A DNA stretch of 64,000 nt from Phytophthora sp. 'mugwort' (Eukaryota > Oomycota > Peronosporomycetes > Peronosporales > Peronosporaceae), in NCBI GenBank assembly GCA_033558025.1, contig JAUCEF010000017.1:4402001-4466000 (forward strand). Direction: 5' to 3'. The translations under genes and the position numbers were made by a program. Shown piece by piece: positions 52,189-64,000 of this stretch. Each line of letters starts with the position of its first letter. Position 1 is the stretch's first letter. The notes beneath the pieces were generated by a model. The model saw nothing but the letters and a program-made list of their open reading frames with translations, was not told the origin of the DNA and searched no databases.

Positions 52189-53890
52189 ATGAGCGAGTGG
52201 TGGGCGACCATTGGCCAGCCCTTCGCGGAGGTACATAACGTTTTTCTGCGCCTCGCGGCCATAGCTGTAGGTGGTGCTTGTAGCTGGATGTATGGCTAAC
52301 TCATGCTTGATGTTGATGGCCAACTGACAGGCGTTGCTGAGTCTGGATACCGTCAAGATTAAGGCGGCTTTCGCGAACGCGCCCAGCTGGTACTACGAGT
52401 ACATTCGCTCCATCTACGAGCGCAGCCCCGAGCACGTGATTATCGAGACGTTCCTCATCGTGTTCGTCATCTACATCACCTTCGTCAAGCGCGATAAGCC
52501 CAAGGGAACGGCCGCCAAGCTCTCGGAACGCGAGATCGACGACCTGTGCGAGGAGTGGAACCCCGAGCCAATCATTCCCCCCAACGCTGTCGTGGACGTC
52601 AACAAATCCAAACCCATTGGCATTGTTGAGGCCACGCCCGACACGCACATCAAGCTGCAGGGCTTCGCCAAGCCGTTGCTTAACCTGGCGACCTTCGACT
52701 TTCTCGGTCTGGGCTCGCGTCCCGAGCTCAAGGAGGTAGCCGTCAAGATCCTCACCAAGTATGGCTGCGGCTCCTGCGGACCCCGCGGCTTCTATGGTAC
52801 CATCGACACGCACGAGATCCTGGAGAAGGACATCGCACAGATGATGGGAACGACTGATTCGATCACCTTCTCGGACACGGAGGCCACCTCGTCATCGGTG
52901 CTGCCGGCCTTTGCCAAGCGTGGTGACCTCATCGTTATGGATGATGGCTGCAATGACTCGATCCAGGTGGGTGCCAAGCTGGCGCGTTGCACCGTGCTTT
53001 ACTATAAGCACAACGATCTGGATGACCTGCAGCGCGTGCTAAAGAGCGTGCGTGACGAGGACAAGAGGAAGAATCGCGGCTCGGACTGCCAACGCCGTTA
53101 CGTTGTGACGGAGGCACTTTTCCGCAACCACGGCGACATGATCAACCTGCCCAAGGTGGTAGAGCTGTGCAACAAGTACTTCTTCCGTCTCTTTCTGGAT
53201 GAAAGCTTTTCATTCGGTGTGCTGGGCAAGTCTGGCCGCGGTCTGACGGAGCATTACGGCATGGACGTCTCGGAGGTGGCTATCATCTGCAGCTCGCTGG
53301 CTGGCTCCACTGCCAGTGTAGGCGGCTTCAGCACGGGCTCGCAGGAAGTTGTGGACTACCAGCGTATTAACAGCGCCGGCTACGTGTTCTCGGCCTCAGC
53401 CCCTCCTTTCACGTCGGCTTGCTGCTCGGAGGCTATCCGCATTATGAAGAACGAACCGGAGCTTTTCACCAAGCTCCGCGATAACGCCAAGCTTGCGCAC
53501 GATGCTCTGTCCGCGGGCGTTCAGGGCGTGTACAGCATCTCCAAGGCTGTCGTCTCTCCTATCCTGCACTTGCGTTTGCTGCCTGAAGTTGTGGCTCGCG
53601 TCGGCAGTGAGGAGAACCAGCGTGCTTTGCAGCGAAAGGTGTGCGACACGGTCATGCAAAAATGTCTTGCTAAGGGCGTGGCTATCTGCTCTCCGCGGTA
53701 CAAGACTCACCAGACGCTGGAACCGGTGCCCAGTCTGCGTGTGTCGGTGACTGCTATCCACTCACCCAAGGACCTGGAGGCCGCCTGCAAAGTCATCGCC
53801 ACGGAGGCCATGGCTACGGCCAAGGAGGTGTTGGCTACGTTCCCCGTGGACACCGTCCCAGATAGTGGACTTCGACAGCGCAAGCAGTAA
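52189..53890 (+). CDS. serine palmitoyltransferase subunit 1 (LCB1)
   Basis: Predicted 533 residues from exons 52189-52230 and 52331-53890. First step of sphingoid-base synthesis (serine plus palmitoyl-CoA), in the ER as a heterodimer with LCB2. One N-terminal membrane segment (VIIETFLIVFVIYITF, about 53-70). Aminotransferase fold motifs: FDFLGLGSRPE, GSCGPRGFYGTIDTH (the Cys mutated in human HSAN1 is kept), LFLDESFSFGVLG. In the position where LCB2 has its PLP lysine the sequence is IICSSLAGSTASVGGF with no lysine, which identifies the non-catalytic LCB1 subunit. LCB2 is not in this window. Confidence 0.93.
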
Positions 53891-54060
53891 GTGCGTGGTG
53901 TAAGTAGGCGACAGAAGGAGACAACGAGAGGGTTAGCTTCTCTGTCTAATGAAATGCTTGACCCTTACTTCGTATCTGGATCCGCGAGCATTGGGCACTT
54001 GTTGGCGTGGTCTTGTCGTGAGGTGGCGAATGGATGCATTCGCATTACGCTATCGTTGCT

Positions 54061-54437
54061 CTAATTGGCCTTCTTCTCCTCATTGAGCAGGTCCTTCTCG
54101 CGCTTCTCGCGGTAGATAGCGAACTGCTCGTCGTTGGTGTATTGGTGCAGACAGGCATTAAGGGCCTTGTTGTGGTCGCGGCACTTGAAGACCACCATGA
54201 GACCATTGGCCTTGGCGCACTCTGCAAACTTCTCCGAGACGCTGTGGCACTTGGCGATGGCAATGTCGCTCAACTCCTGCCTCAGTTTCTGCAGACACAA
54301 ACCCAACAACCATCAGTAGCGAATACATAGAGGGCTCAACAACTACAAGTACGCACGTGCTCAGCCTGGTTGCTCCACGACAGACGCGACGAGCGGAACT
54401 TGGCCTTGGCCGTCTCCTTATCCACGGGCTGCTCCAT
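54061..54437 (-). CDS. CMC1-like twin CX9C mitochondrial protein
   Basis: 102 residues from exons 54437-54357 and 54288-54061. Two CX9C motifs (CHSVSEKFAEC and CRDHNKALNAC) give the CHCH hairpin of the cytochrome c oxidase assembly factor CMC1, which works in the intermembrane space through the Mia40 disulfide relay. A short basic N-terminus (MEQPVDKETAKAKFRSSR) and a charged C-terminal helix complete the protein. Length is normal for the family. Confidence 0.88.
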
Positions 54438-54580
54438 CCTGCTCCGCTTGCTCAGGTCGATTATGAGGTCTGCATGACTCCGCGTTTCCAATCACAACAT
54501 GGTGTATACCACTCCAATAATGCCATCATTACTTCAACTTGCATAGTACTGCTAATTGCGACGATTAAGCTTTAAACTGA

Positions 54581-57048
54581 TCATTCTTGCATCACAAGTT
54601 GCGATGGCAATGGCCGAACGACGTCCTGCATGGCGACTTCGTCAAAGATACGCTGAGAGACAATGAGCGTGTCACCGACGGGTGTGGTAGGATACTGCTC
54701 ATGGCTGAGCTGCCACTTGAGCTCGAACGCGATGCGAGTCTTCTTGAGCTCGTCCTCGTTGATTTTACGCCCTTGGGTATACGACTGGCAGATCTCTCCA
54801 AGCCACATGCGCCAGCGAGGCAAGTAATAGCCTTTGACGAGGCCAGCCCACTCTTTGCCTGCATAGTCGTGGATGGACTCGGAGTTGTTATCGCCCCACC
54901 GCGTCACTTGGTTGCGAGCCTCGTACTCGTAATAGTCTTGAAGGTTGCTCACCTCGGTAGTCCCAAATTCTACCGCGAGGGTCCGTGCATCTGCGATCCA
55001 GTTGCCAAGGAGAAAATCGGCATTCGTTGCTAGAATCTCGTCCAGCTGCTTAATCGTGAGTAGCATCCGCTCTGTCCAAGCGCATAACAGAACTGCTGGC
55101 ATCTCTCTTCCTTCGTACATATCTTTTAAGTGAAGATACTGAGCCATGAAGTGATCACTCAGAAACTGCCGCGTGACATCGACCAGATCATGGCGGTATG
55201 TGTCCACAGCATGCAGCTCTGTCCCAGCAAGAAGTAGTTCTTTCCAAGCTCGAGTTACGTCCATGGGATCATACGTGATCAATGTCGGCATGAATCCATC
55301 ACGGACGATCTTCCAGTGTGGAATTAAGCACACCAAGCTCTTGGTAACGCCACCATAACCTAGAGTACGGTTGTACACCGACTGCAAAAGAAAGCCCCAA
55401 GCTCGTTCGGTGTGTGCCTCCTGCGAGTGATAACGCTGCGCTGCAAAGCTGGGAACCCATTCGTCCATATTGAGTGGAGTGTCCACCCACGCCATTTGCA
55501 GCGTTAGGTCATATACCACGTAGTTTTGATAAATTCCTTCCATAGTTAACCCCACACCGATCATTGTTCCATTGCTGTCACGGTTCGCCAATACGGGCGC
55601 CGTACCAAGCGTTGGCAAGTCCCCACGCATTCCAGTGTTGCCACCAAAGTTATGGAGCACGCAGTAGACCCAGCCTTTGCCGAAATAATTGTCCATTTTG
55701 TTCCACACCGGTCGTACTTCGCTGTACAGGTCGAGAATGATCATCTTGTCATCCGGTACTCCATCTAGATATGCCTTCACATGCTTCTTCGTCCAGTAGC
55801 CAGGACTATTCTCAAAAAGCCAGCCTTGGATAAGCCACACTGCATTGGGATCCGCAGCCGTCATACTATCGATAACAGAACGTGAAGCAACCTGAAGCTT
55901 TGCCGGGTCCGTGAAGTCTGGATCCATTTCATTATACGTATCGCACTGGTACAATGAAGACGTGTAGTCGTATAGCGCGCGCTGCTCCTTGATGAACGTT
56001 TTGCCGATGTCGTGGTAAAGGGGATCCGAGGAGTCCAGCATATACACGCAGCAGAACTCGTCGGAAAAATCACCCCAGTTGGGCGAACGCGTGAATTTTG
56101 CGTTAGGGAAGAGATTCTTCATCTCTTCCGGGACATGACCTGCGAAAGCTGGCAATGCAGGTACCATACCAAACTCGCGCATACGGTCCAGAATCTTCAC
56201 CTGCAACGAATGCTGACCGTCAATGAAAGCTTGCGGGAGAGGGCCTTTCACCCAACTACCGCGGAGATTGCCCATGCGACCCCATGCTAGAAACGCTGAG
56301 CCAGCAAAGAATTTATTGAGCCCAGCAGCGCTCACATTGTAGTGTTTCTGGAAAGTATTCTGCCACACTTTTTCCTGTCCCGTAAATGCCAGCGGCATAT
56401 TGATACCTGCGTTTATAAACATACATGTACCGCATTAGCTTGTAGGTTTGACGTCATATCATTTGCAAATTGCGGTCTCAAGTAGGTTACACACCGTTGA
56501 GTGCCATCCAGTCGATGTGCTTCTCCCATTGCGACCACCCCCACGTCCACGACGAATAGCTCACCGTGCAGACGTTTTGGTAGTACGAGAATTTGGCGCT
56601 GCGCTTGTGGCGCACGCGTTGCTCCACCTTAGGCAGCACGTAGGGAAGCTGCAGTTTGTGATTGTCCCAGTCCGTCTGGGTATGCAACACCGTCTTCAAG
56701 TACCATTGCAGTCCGTACGCCATGGCGGTGGCCGAGTTGGCGGCGACTTCGAGTTTATCGCCCGCGCTTCCCAGCTCGAACACGTCCAGTCCATCGCCCT
56801 CTGCCGGTAGCACACGCAGCAAGATCTAAATACGATGAGGGAGGTGAGTATTAATCTGTGTATCAGACGACAGAGAGGCCTCCTACCTGGTCGTTGTAGC
56901 TCGACCCCAGGCGTCGGTGGATGAGGCCGCGCGTGGCAGCCGCCACGTCATGGGACTGAGCGTTCTGCTTCAGCAGGTCGATGGAGGCGTTCACGGCTAG
57001 CGGCAACAGCAGCACCGATAGTACCACGGAGAATCGTCGTGGAGTCAT
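54581..57048 (-). CDS. alpha-N-acetylglucosaminidase, GH89
   Basis: Predicted 772 residues from exons 57048-56887, 56825-56495 and 56406-54581. Removes terminal alpha-linked GlcNAc (in animals from heparan sulfate), normally lysosomal. Signal peptide (MTPRRFSVVLSVLLLPLAVNA). Family marks: [29 protein letters not shown] joined over intron 2, FLAWGRMGNLRG, YQCDTYNEM with a likely catalytic Glu, and LHNFGGNTGMRG. The C-terminal helical domain is complete, so the enzyme looks active. Its natural substrate in an oomycete is uncertain, since heparan sulfate is not expected. Confidence 0.92.
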
Positions 57049-57456
57049 CTTCCGTGAATCTCAGATTGAAGAGAGCGTCGCGGCGCTTCAAGTTACGCAC
57101 AAAACGAACCAAATAAACTAAAAGTGAAGTAATTCGTAGCGCAGTCGTGACGTAACGCCGACCCTAAGGGACAACTCAAACTATCACACATTCCTCAACT
57201 CCAAATCTGATTCGACTCAAAAGACAAAAAGTTTAACTAATCGCAGCTATCACTTTAATATTATCTACTAAAAGTGTGAGTATTTGAGTCTTTTCGACTG
57301 AGAAGTGAGCAGCTCAATTATACTCTCTTAAACCCCTCATCCTCGCTGACGTACACTCCCCCGGCATACAGCAACAACGGCATAAACGCGAAGCAGCCCG
57401 CGTGCAGACAGAGAGCAGACACTTCAAGACCGGCAGCGCTAGGCCCACGACACAAG
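57049..57456. other. divergent promoter region
   Basis: 408 bp between the minus-strand GH89 gene and the plus-strand CDP-DAG synthase gene. AT-rich in the middle; no clear initiator or coding exon. Confidence 0.35.
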
Positions 57457-59234
57457 ATGACCATGCGCAAGCGCCGCTCCAGCCCCGACAGCGGCAGTCC
57501 CAAGAATGCGCAGGCCGCCGCGCCACCGCCCGCGCCAATAACCGGCAGGCTCACCAAGTTTATGACGCGCGTTATCGTGGGTTTCGCCATGATCGGAGGC
57601 TTTATCGCCATCCTATATGGCGGCCACATGTACGCCTGGGGCCTCGTGGTCGTGCTGCAGACGTTGCTCTTCCGCGAGCTCGTCAACGTGCGCTACCGGG
57701 CCGCAGCCGAGAAGAACATCCCGTGGTTCCGCTCCGTGCAGTGGACGTGGTTTGTGGTGGCGCTCTTCTACAATTACGGCGACTCGTTAGGCGCCTTCAT
57801 CGAGAGCAGCAAAATCCGCTTCGTGCCACCCGCCATTGTGCACTACCTGCGGTATCACACGTGGGTATCGTTCACCATGTACGCGCTGCTCTTCGTCATG
57901 TCTGTACTCAGTCTCAAGAAGGGTACGTCCGATTGTTCCTATGCGTTGGTTGTGCAGTCGTGCAGTTGCTCCGTCAGTTCAATTAAACTTTGGCAACTGG
58001 AATTGCACGATGGTCATTGCTCTGTTGACTCACACGTTATGGTGATGCTATGATTTGCTTGACTAAATGGACAGGATACTACAAGTACCAGATGGGTAAG
58101 TCGCTTAGTGATTAAGACTGGGATCTGGCAAGATGAGTACTGACCAACGCGTTTGTTGACTACTGCTGCTCTTGCAGGACAATACACGTGGACTATTGTG
58201 ACGCTGGGCATGATCGTCTTCCAGATGAAATATGTGCTCACTAATATCTTTAACGGTATTGATGCGATGCTGTGTGCGTCATTCTGTTCTCAATCTGCAG
58301 TGCTAACACGATGGCATGCACATGATCGTCTGCAGGTCTCTTCTGGTTCCTGTTTCCAGTGTCGCTCGTGATTTGCAATGACTGCTTTGCGTTCTTCTGC
58401 GGAAAACTTTTCGGCCGCAAGTTCATTAAGACACCGTTCTTGCGGTTGTCTCCAAACAAGACGTGGGAGGGCTTTATCGGCGCTTTCATCTGCACTATCA
58501 TCTACGCCTTCTTCTCCAGCGCTTTCCTCTCGCAGGTATGTCGGCAAAATAATGTTCCATGTGGGTTTGTTGGATAGCAGTGCATTGAGTGATGTGTCTG
58601 TGATTTGTTGTTGCTTATCAGTTCTCGTGGTTGACCTGCCCAGTGGAGAGTTTCGAGGTACGACCCTTGCGTCGCCGCAAACTTCGCGTTCATTTGGCTA
58701 ATGCTTTCGTTGTCTTGCCACTATCTCTCACTTGCCGCAGTTCAAACTGATCCCCGACCCGCTTACATGCATTCCTCGCGACGTGTTCCTCCCGCACTTC
58801 TACGCGGTGCCGGTCTCCATCGCGCGTCTCATTGGTCAGAGCGAGATTCAACTTCTCCCGATTCAGCTCCATTCGTTCTGGTTTGCGATCTTTGCTTCGG
58901 TTGTGTCGCCCTTTGGAGGATTCTACGCGTCGGCTATCAAGCGCACCTATAACCTGAAGGACTTCGACTCGGTCATCCCGGGTCATGGTGGTGTCATGGA
59001 CCGGATGGACTGCCAGCTTATCACCAATTGCTTCACGACCGTTTACTTCAATACGTTCATTCGGTACGCCATGCTCAAAACCCGAAAAAAACATTATTTA
59101 TTAACATTTTCGTGATGTCCACATGCAGTTCGCCGACGCCTTCCGTGGCGATGATTTTGAACCTCGTGGCGCAGTTGACAGTCGAGCAGAAGCAAGACGT
59201 GATAAGGGCTATTCAAGAGATGCTCCAAGGGTAG
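57457..59234 (+). CDS. CDP-diacylglycerol synthase (phosphatidate cytidylyltransferase)
   Basis: Predicted 409 residues from seven exons: 57457-57922, 58075-58095, 58178-58255, 58336-58535, 58622-58657, 58741-59063 and 59129-59234. Makes CDP-DAG from phosphatidic acid and CTP in ER membranes. Several hydrophobic helices, FGRKFIKTPFLRLSPNKTWEG, and the family signature SAIKRTYNLKDFDSVIPGHGG then DRMDC. The last intron must be removed to give the family C-terminus (FIRSPTPSVAMILN...LTVEQK); reading through it gives a false end at 59115. Exon 2 is only 21 nt and exon 5 only 36 nt. Confidence 0.92.
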
Positions 59235-59463
59235 GAGTTCCATTTCCGCAGTTGATGCAGCTCTCTTCCATCGGTTGCTTAGAAGAACAGGAAGAAGAAA
59301 AAAAAAAACACGCTTATTACAAGCAGAGCAACAGAAGATCATTTAGCCATGTTTTTGTGTGTGAACATCGTTCAAGTGAGCTTTCAAAGCTACTCATACT
59401 TTGCTCGAGATATTCGTTCCATTATGTAAGCACCATTTGCTTAATAATCCTCTTTTGCAAATT

Positions 59464-61818
59464 ATGGCGGACGCTCCAGTAAACGAGCGGTTTAGCCTGC
59501 GCGTCCGGAATATACCGGCCGTGCTGTCCACGGAAGCAGTCACGTCGCTGCTCTCCCACTACGGCGCTACCCACGTCCGTGTGTTGCGACGCAGAGTACG
59601 TAGTGTCATGCTCGCTTTAACAACCCATGTATCAATGCTTATAATCAAAGTATGCGGTGTATTTCGAGTAGAATGCAGCATCAAGCGGAAAAGAACCAGG
59701 CGTAACAGCGTCCAGGAAGCAGCAGAAGGCTGTCGCAACGTTTGCAGCCCGTGAGGCGCAGGAGAACGCCCAGAAGCGCCTCCACTCGCTGGAATTGGCT
59801 GGCCACCGTCTGCATGTGGAAGTGGTTAGCGACGAAGCTGCAACCACGTCGACTGGGGCGAAACTGGAGGCTAGGGAGACTGGGAACAATGCGCCCTTGA
59901 GTGGTCATCCGCCTTTGCCCAAAGGTTTACCTGTACCGCTTCCAGCGCCGCGAGGGCTGGCTCCTATGCAGAACCCACTCTATGCTCCAGCGCCGTTGGC
60001 TCCGCACCTCGGGTAAGTCGATATGGGAAAATTATTGTGCTTTTTTTAAGCACTGACTTCTTACAATTCTACGTGGGATTGTGACAGCTTGAATTATGCA
60101 CCATCGCCACTACTCGCGTACAAGTATCCAAAGGCCACCGAGAGTATTGTGCGCAATATTGCAAATGGTTCGTTGTGTACACGGGTGATAAACTTGTTGA
60201 TATTGATAACGAAGATGGCGTTGATGCGTTTTTTTATGGCGCAGCGCTGATTGCATTACCTCGATTTTATACTCAAGTACTTCATCTGATGAACAAGATG
60301 AATCTGCCTCCGCCATTCGAAGAAGATGCGATTCCTGGTAGATTTTCGAGGAAGCAACACACAACTCACGAAACTGAAGAACGCCGAAACAAACACGTAA
60401 AACGCCGTAGGACTGACGACAGTTTGAACGCACAAATCGTCGAAGAAGACGAGGCTGATGAACAGGATGACGGCAATGACAGCACAACAGGAAGCAACAG
60501 TCAAAGTTTCGAAGCCCGCCCACCACCACCAGAAACTGCGGGCGGTATGACGGCACTGAATAATGCTGATCATAAACGATCGGTCCCAGTCACAGATTCG
60601 CTGCCAGCGCTTATTGGAAAACCATTGACACGACAGAAGAGATTGTTATTGATTAAGAAGAGTGCTACACTGAACACGGCATTTCAAATGGGAACAGATA
60701 ATCGAAGCTATCAGGGAGTCAACCGATCAACTCGCTTAGGTGTGATTTCAGAAAATGAAGTGAACAAGCAACGAGTAGCACCTGAAGGTAATTCATGACT
60801 GCTTCTTCGATACTGACTATGGACACTAAATCATTATATTTCGTGTGTGGAAACAGAGTTACTGAAAGAGCCGCTCATGGAATCCTACACCCGTGGATTA
60901 CCATCTAATAGTGTTCTGGTGAGGAATATCACACATGGGGTGGACGAGAAAGACCTGCGCTCTATATTCGGCTACGTCTTGCCAATGGATTTGGCACTGC
61001 AGTACGTGTTGTTGGTACAATCTCCTTTACTTGGAATAAGAAGGAATTTTCATGTTGTGACATGTGATCGCGTGGTTAGCTCGATCGAAATTACGCTCCT
61101 ACCAGCAAAAGGATCGGCTCTCATAACTTACCCCGACGAAGAGATGGCAACGGCAGCAGTGAATGAGTTGCACGGCCTTCAATTAGAGGGGAAGACACTT
61201 GTTGTGGTACGATGTCGACGATATCATTTGTGCAGATTACTTGGTTCTCACGCATTTCTTTTAATGTTTTATAGAGTTTTCACAATTCTTCTAAAGAACC
61301 ATCAATTCCAACCGTACGGCGTTGGACTCTCGAAGAGCTTGCGAGTAAGCGCTTGACCAAAGCCCAACTTGCTTCAAACAAGGCCATGAACAAGTACCAG
61401 CGTGGGAAGCCTTCAAATTCCCTTTATGTTAAGAATCTCTCCAAAACTGTGAAGCTGGCAGACCTCTTCGCAGTCTTCTGCGCTGTCTTGCCTCCTGAAG
61501 CTAGTCTGGAGTATGTTTGACATTTTCTCCATTTGTCAAGAGTGTGGTCGGGTCAGAAGTAACTTTTTGCTGGAATGATGTACACATGTAGAACTCTGGA
61601 CATCCGCCACTTTACTGTTGGCCGAATGCAGTGTCAGGCTTTCGTGACATACCCCACCGTCGATCTCGCATCAAGCGCCTTATTTCAAGTGCATGGTGTC
61701 GTGCTAAAAGACAAACCGCTGATTGTGGTACGTGGGCAAACCTTTTTCTTGTGATGTGTGCATTTGATTCATAATGTTTTATGTTTTCCAGTGCTTTCGT
61801 AAACCCCAAACTGACTAG
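59464..61818 (+). CDS. RNPC3: U11/U12 snRNP 65-kDa protein (RNPC3)
   Basis: Predicted 572 residues from nine exons: 59464-59595, 59720-60012, 60088-60167, 60245-60787, 60857-61001, 61080-61206, 61275-61510, 61592-61727 and 61792-61818. An N-terminal RRM (VRNIPAVLSTEAVTSLL) is followed by the diagnostic U11/U12-65K block at about 143-185 (ANALIALPRFYTQVLHLMNK then NLPPPF). An acidic linker leads to a central RRM (VLVRNITHGVDEKDL) and a C-terminal RRM (SLYVKNLSKTVKLADL) that would bind U12 snRNA. The protein bridges U11 and U12 in the minor spliceosome. The acceptor of intron 1 (NAGNNAG, 59719) is the least certain junction. Confidence 0.88.
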
Positions 61819-61891
61819 AGATGTATCTACCACGCACCCAGCTCTAATTCTTCCTCCTCTCTCTCCCTACATGTTTAAATAACGCCATAGC

Positions 61892-64000
61892 TTACGGAAA
61901 TTCGCGCAGTTTTGCCTCACTAATGCTGTTAATCACCCACAGGTAATTCACAATGACCGTCGACGTTACCGCTCTCACCTGTGGCTGCGCTTGTAGCTGT
62001 CTTGTATGTTGACGCAGTGCGATCGGATTGATCTTATCGGACACAATGATGAGCTTCCGTGCACGGTTCTCGGGCTTCTGCATCTCGTCCGGAATCTCAT
62101 CCAGAAACGCGATCAGCTTTCCACCGCCCATGCAGAGCAACGTATTCAATTCCGTGATTGGTGGCATAGGTGGGAGAAAATCGCCGATCACATGAAAACA
62201 GAAGTCTGCAAACAGCATCGTGCCAACATTTGAGCTATCAACCTGCGTGGGGATACAAACAGAACGCGTGCAAAGCGTTAAACTCAGAACTCGAGCTCGG
62301 AAAATAAGGATGGACAAAATATAAAGCAGAATGAAGCCGTACGTCTCGTGAAGACAGCGCTAGGAGCTTTTCTCGTGTTAGTCGGGACCTCTTGACGGCG
62401 TCGTCAATCCTTCTTCCCTTCCAATGACCATCGGCTTCATAACTCACTTCACTCACATAGCCACCATGGTCTGCACAAGCTAAAATACAAACAAAATGAA
62501 CATAGACGCACACAAAATAATAGTCAGCGATCGCGTTACAACAATACCAATATACATATGGCACACCTACCTTGAAGCCACTCATCGCTCACAATCCAGC
62601 GCCCTCCAACCAAAGCCTTAAGGTATTTCAGCGACCTGATCTTTACCCATCGACCAGATCTGTGGTCGCCCCCGAACAGTTTCCGCTTGCCACCTTTTTG
62701 TCCCTGAGGCGAGGATTCCGAGTCAGAATCGTCCATCGAGGGATCCCCTCCGTCGGCTTCATCTCCGCTCACACATTGAACAATCAAGTGTGTCACGTCA
62801 TTAGACCAATACCGAACAACCTCAGCTCCAAGTAGTTCAGCCCACTCGTCGATCTGCTGCATTCGATCCTCCTTGAACCCCGAACAGAGAAAAACCATTC
62901 CCGAGTGTTTTCCGTTCGCTATCGGCTTTGCTTTGATTTTAATTTTCTTCATGTTTGCTGAGTGGGGTGAGGATCTCGTTTTAAAAGTCAGTAAATCCGG
63001 TGAAATCATCGTATCAGAAGGACGTCGACGTTGACGCTTCCTTGCAGCACGACTTGGTGTCGAGTCTGAAACTATATCCTCGGCGGGTCTTCGGATATAA
63101 AAGCCAGGCACGCGATTATCTTTGGGCCCAATCACAAACTTAACTGCATAGAAGCCGTCTCCGTGAACCTTCGTAATGCGCGCAGCTCCACCGAGTTTAT
63201 TAATGCCGACCCATTGTCGTTCAATTACATCCACCAAATCACCCACTTGAAACACTTCGACATTAGGCAAAACCTGCGCTTGGCTGTCAACAGTAAGTGA
63301 AGATGACGGTGTTGTCCTGCTACGATGTGGTAGCTTTCCATTGGGATCTGGCTCATTAGTGCCTCCCTTTGCGGTATCGAACCCTACATCCAGAGTGACT
63401 CCATTTCTTCTATCAGCCCGCCGCCTCTTGCGTGGCGTAGGTGTCTGATGTGTCAGTTTTCCCGCCTCCAGTTGCTTGTCATTTGTGGCTGAATCCATTG
63501 CGTCTAGATTGGTAGCAGACTGCCGCTGTGGTGGTATCTCGCGCTCCATTTCGACGACATCCAATTGGGTTTCAGGCACTACAACATCTACTGCATCTTC
63601 ATCTGCATCAGATTGCCGCCGTCGACGTGACATCGTTAGCTGCTGCTTTGGCTCGACTGCTTCCAGTTGAGTTTCAAGCACTTCACTCGCAACGTCTGGA
63701 TCCATCAGAATTGCATCGGTAACTGACCGTCGCCGTCGTGGAGCCAGCGTTTGTTGGTTCAGTTCTGTGGCTCCCAGTTGAGTTTCCTCCACGTCAACAT
63801 ACTTAGCGACACCGGACCGCCGCATCGCAGTGCCGCTCGAGTTCTTCGCCACGCCTGGCGACGAGACCTCAAAAAGCGCGGGCGACATCTGTGACGCTGC
63901 CACCTGCGAGTTCATCTCCTGGGTCAAGGCCCGTCTAGGCGACGCTCTCCTCACTGACGTCCTCACTGGTGTAATATCCTCCTCCTTCTTAATCTTCAGC
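61892..64000 (-). CDS. 53BP1/Crb2-like Tudor plus tandem BRCT protein (5' end outside)
   Basis: Partial gene; exons 64000-62571 (continuing past the edge), 62479-62343 and 62242-61892. The visible part starts in a disordered, basic region with four degenerate repeats of about 40 residues (each has an ETQL-type motif then a basic RRRR-like patch). A Tudor-like domain follows (VGDLVDVIERQWVGINKLGG, FYAVKFVIG), then a BRCT domain (GMVFLCSGFKED, TLIV-type end) and a second BRCT (FADFCFHVIGDFLPP, RKLIIVSDK, STVIVNYLWVINSI). Such proteins read histone marks and phospho-epitopes at DNA breaks. The ETQL motifs could be ATM/ATR or adaptor sites. The stop is 73 bp from the stop of the RNPC3 gene, tail to tail. 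Confidence 0.82.

Noticed and set aside
58890..59115. CDP-DAG synthase stop at 59115
   Set aside because: It reads through an intron. Splicing 59063 to 59129 gives the family C-terminus instead.
1..64000. CRISPR arrays, rRNA, operons
   Set aside because: No evenly spaced repeats or rRNA sequence seen. The genome is eukaryotic, and genes have their own promoters and introns.

Overview
The window looks like a nuclear contig of an oomycete, most likely Phytophthora or a close relative. The support is: compact genes with short GT-AG introns (about 50-120 bp), many intron-free genes, a 16-base oomycete-type initiator (consensus GCTCATTYYNCAWTTT) before several genes, and family content typical of the group (a seven-helix receptor fused to a TKL kinase, secreted PAN-CAP proteins, a cilium-base KATNIP protein, hAT transposon debris). 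I name no species, because nothing was compared against a database.

Layout. 1-5080 is a repeat-rich, gene-poor flank with a decayed hAT transposon (about 2170-3990). 5081-18262 holds a 7TM-TKL kinase fusion, an RNase III-fold/dsRBD protein on the minus strand, a BED-finger coiled-coil protein, a KATNIP-like protein with three repeats, and a MAP3K-epsilon/Cdc7-like kinase. 18441-27033 has a 1,234-residue coiled-coil protein diverging from four tandem, diverged paralogues of a polytopic membrane protein. 27340-33470 is a minus-strand array of three secreted PAN-CAP genes plus a broken fourth copy; at least three members share an upstream DNA module. 34196-38244 encodes a fatty acyl-CoA reductase fused to a DHAP acyltransferase, ending in a peroxisomal-type tripeptide. 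6-phosphogluconate dehydrogenase follows on the minus strand.

40050-42548 is a repeat nest with a 28-bp perfect hairpin and a pair of 122-bp inverted repeats. 42549-49429 has a large membrane protein, a GH38 alpha-mannosidase and an internally deleted mannosidase relic. 50395-59234 carries a small predicted soluble protein, a tail-anchored mini-protein, serine palmitoyltransferase LCB1, CMC1, alpha-N-acetylglucosaminidase and CDP-diacylglycerol synthase. 59464-64000 has the U11/U12-65K minor-spliceosome protein and the 3' part of a 53BP1/Crb2-like Tudor-BRCT gene that leaves the window.

How they fit together. Several genes serve lipid synthesis (ether lipids, sphingolipids, CDP-DAG) or lysosomal glycan breakdown (GH38, GH89), but they are scattered and on both strands, so I do not claim a functional cluster. 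The real local clusters are the two tandem families. Exon structures were worked out by eye from reading frame, splice consensus and family similarity; junction coordinates are good hypotheses, not transcript-proven.
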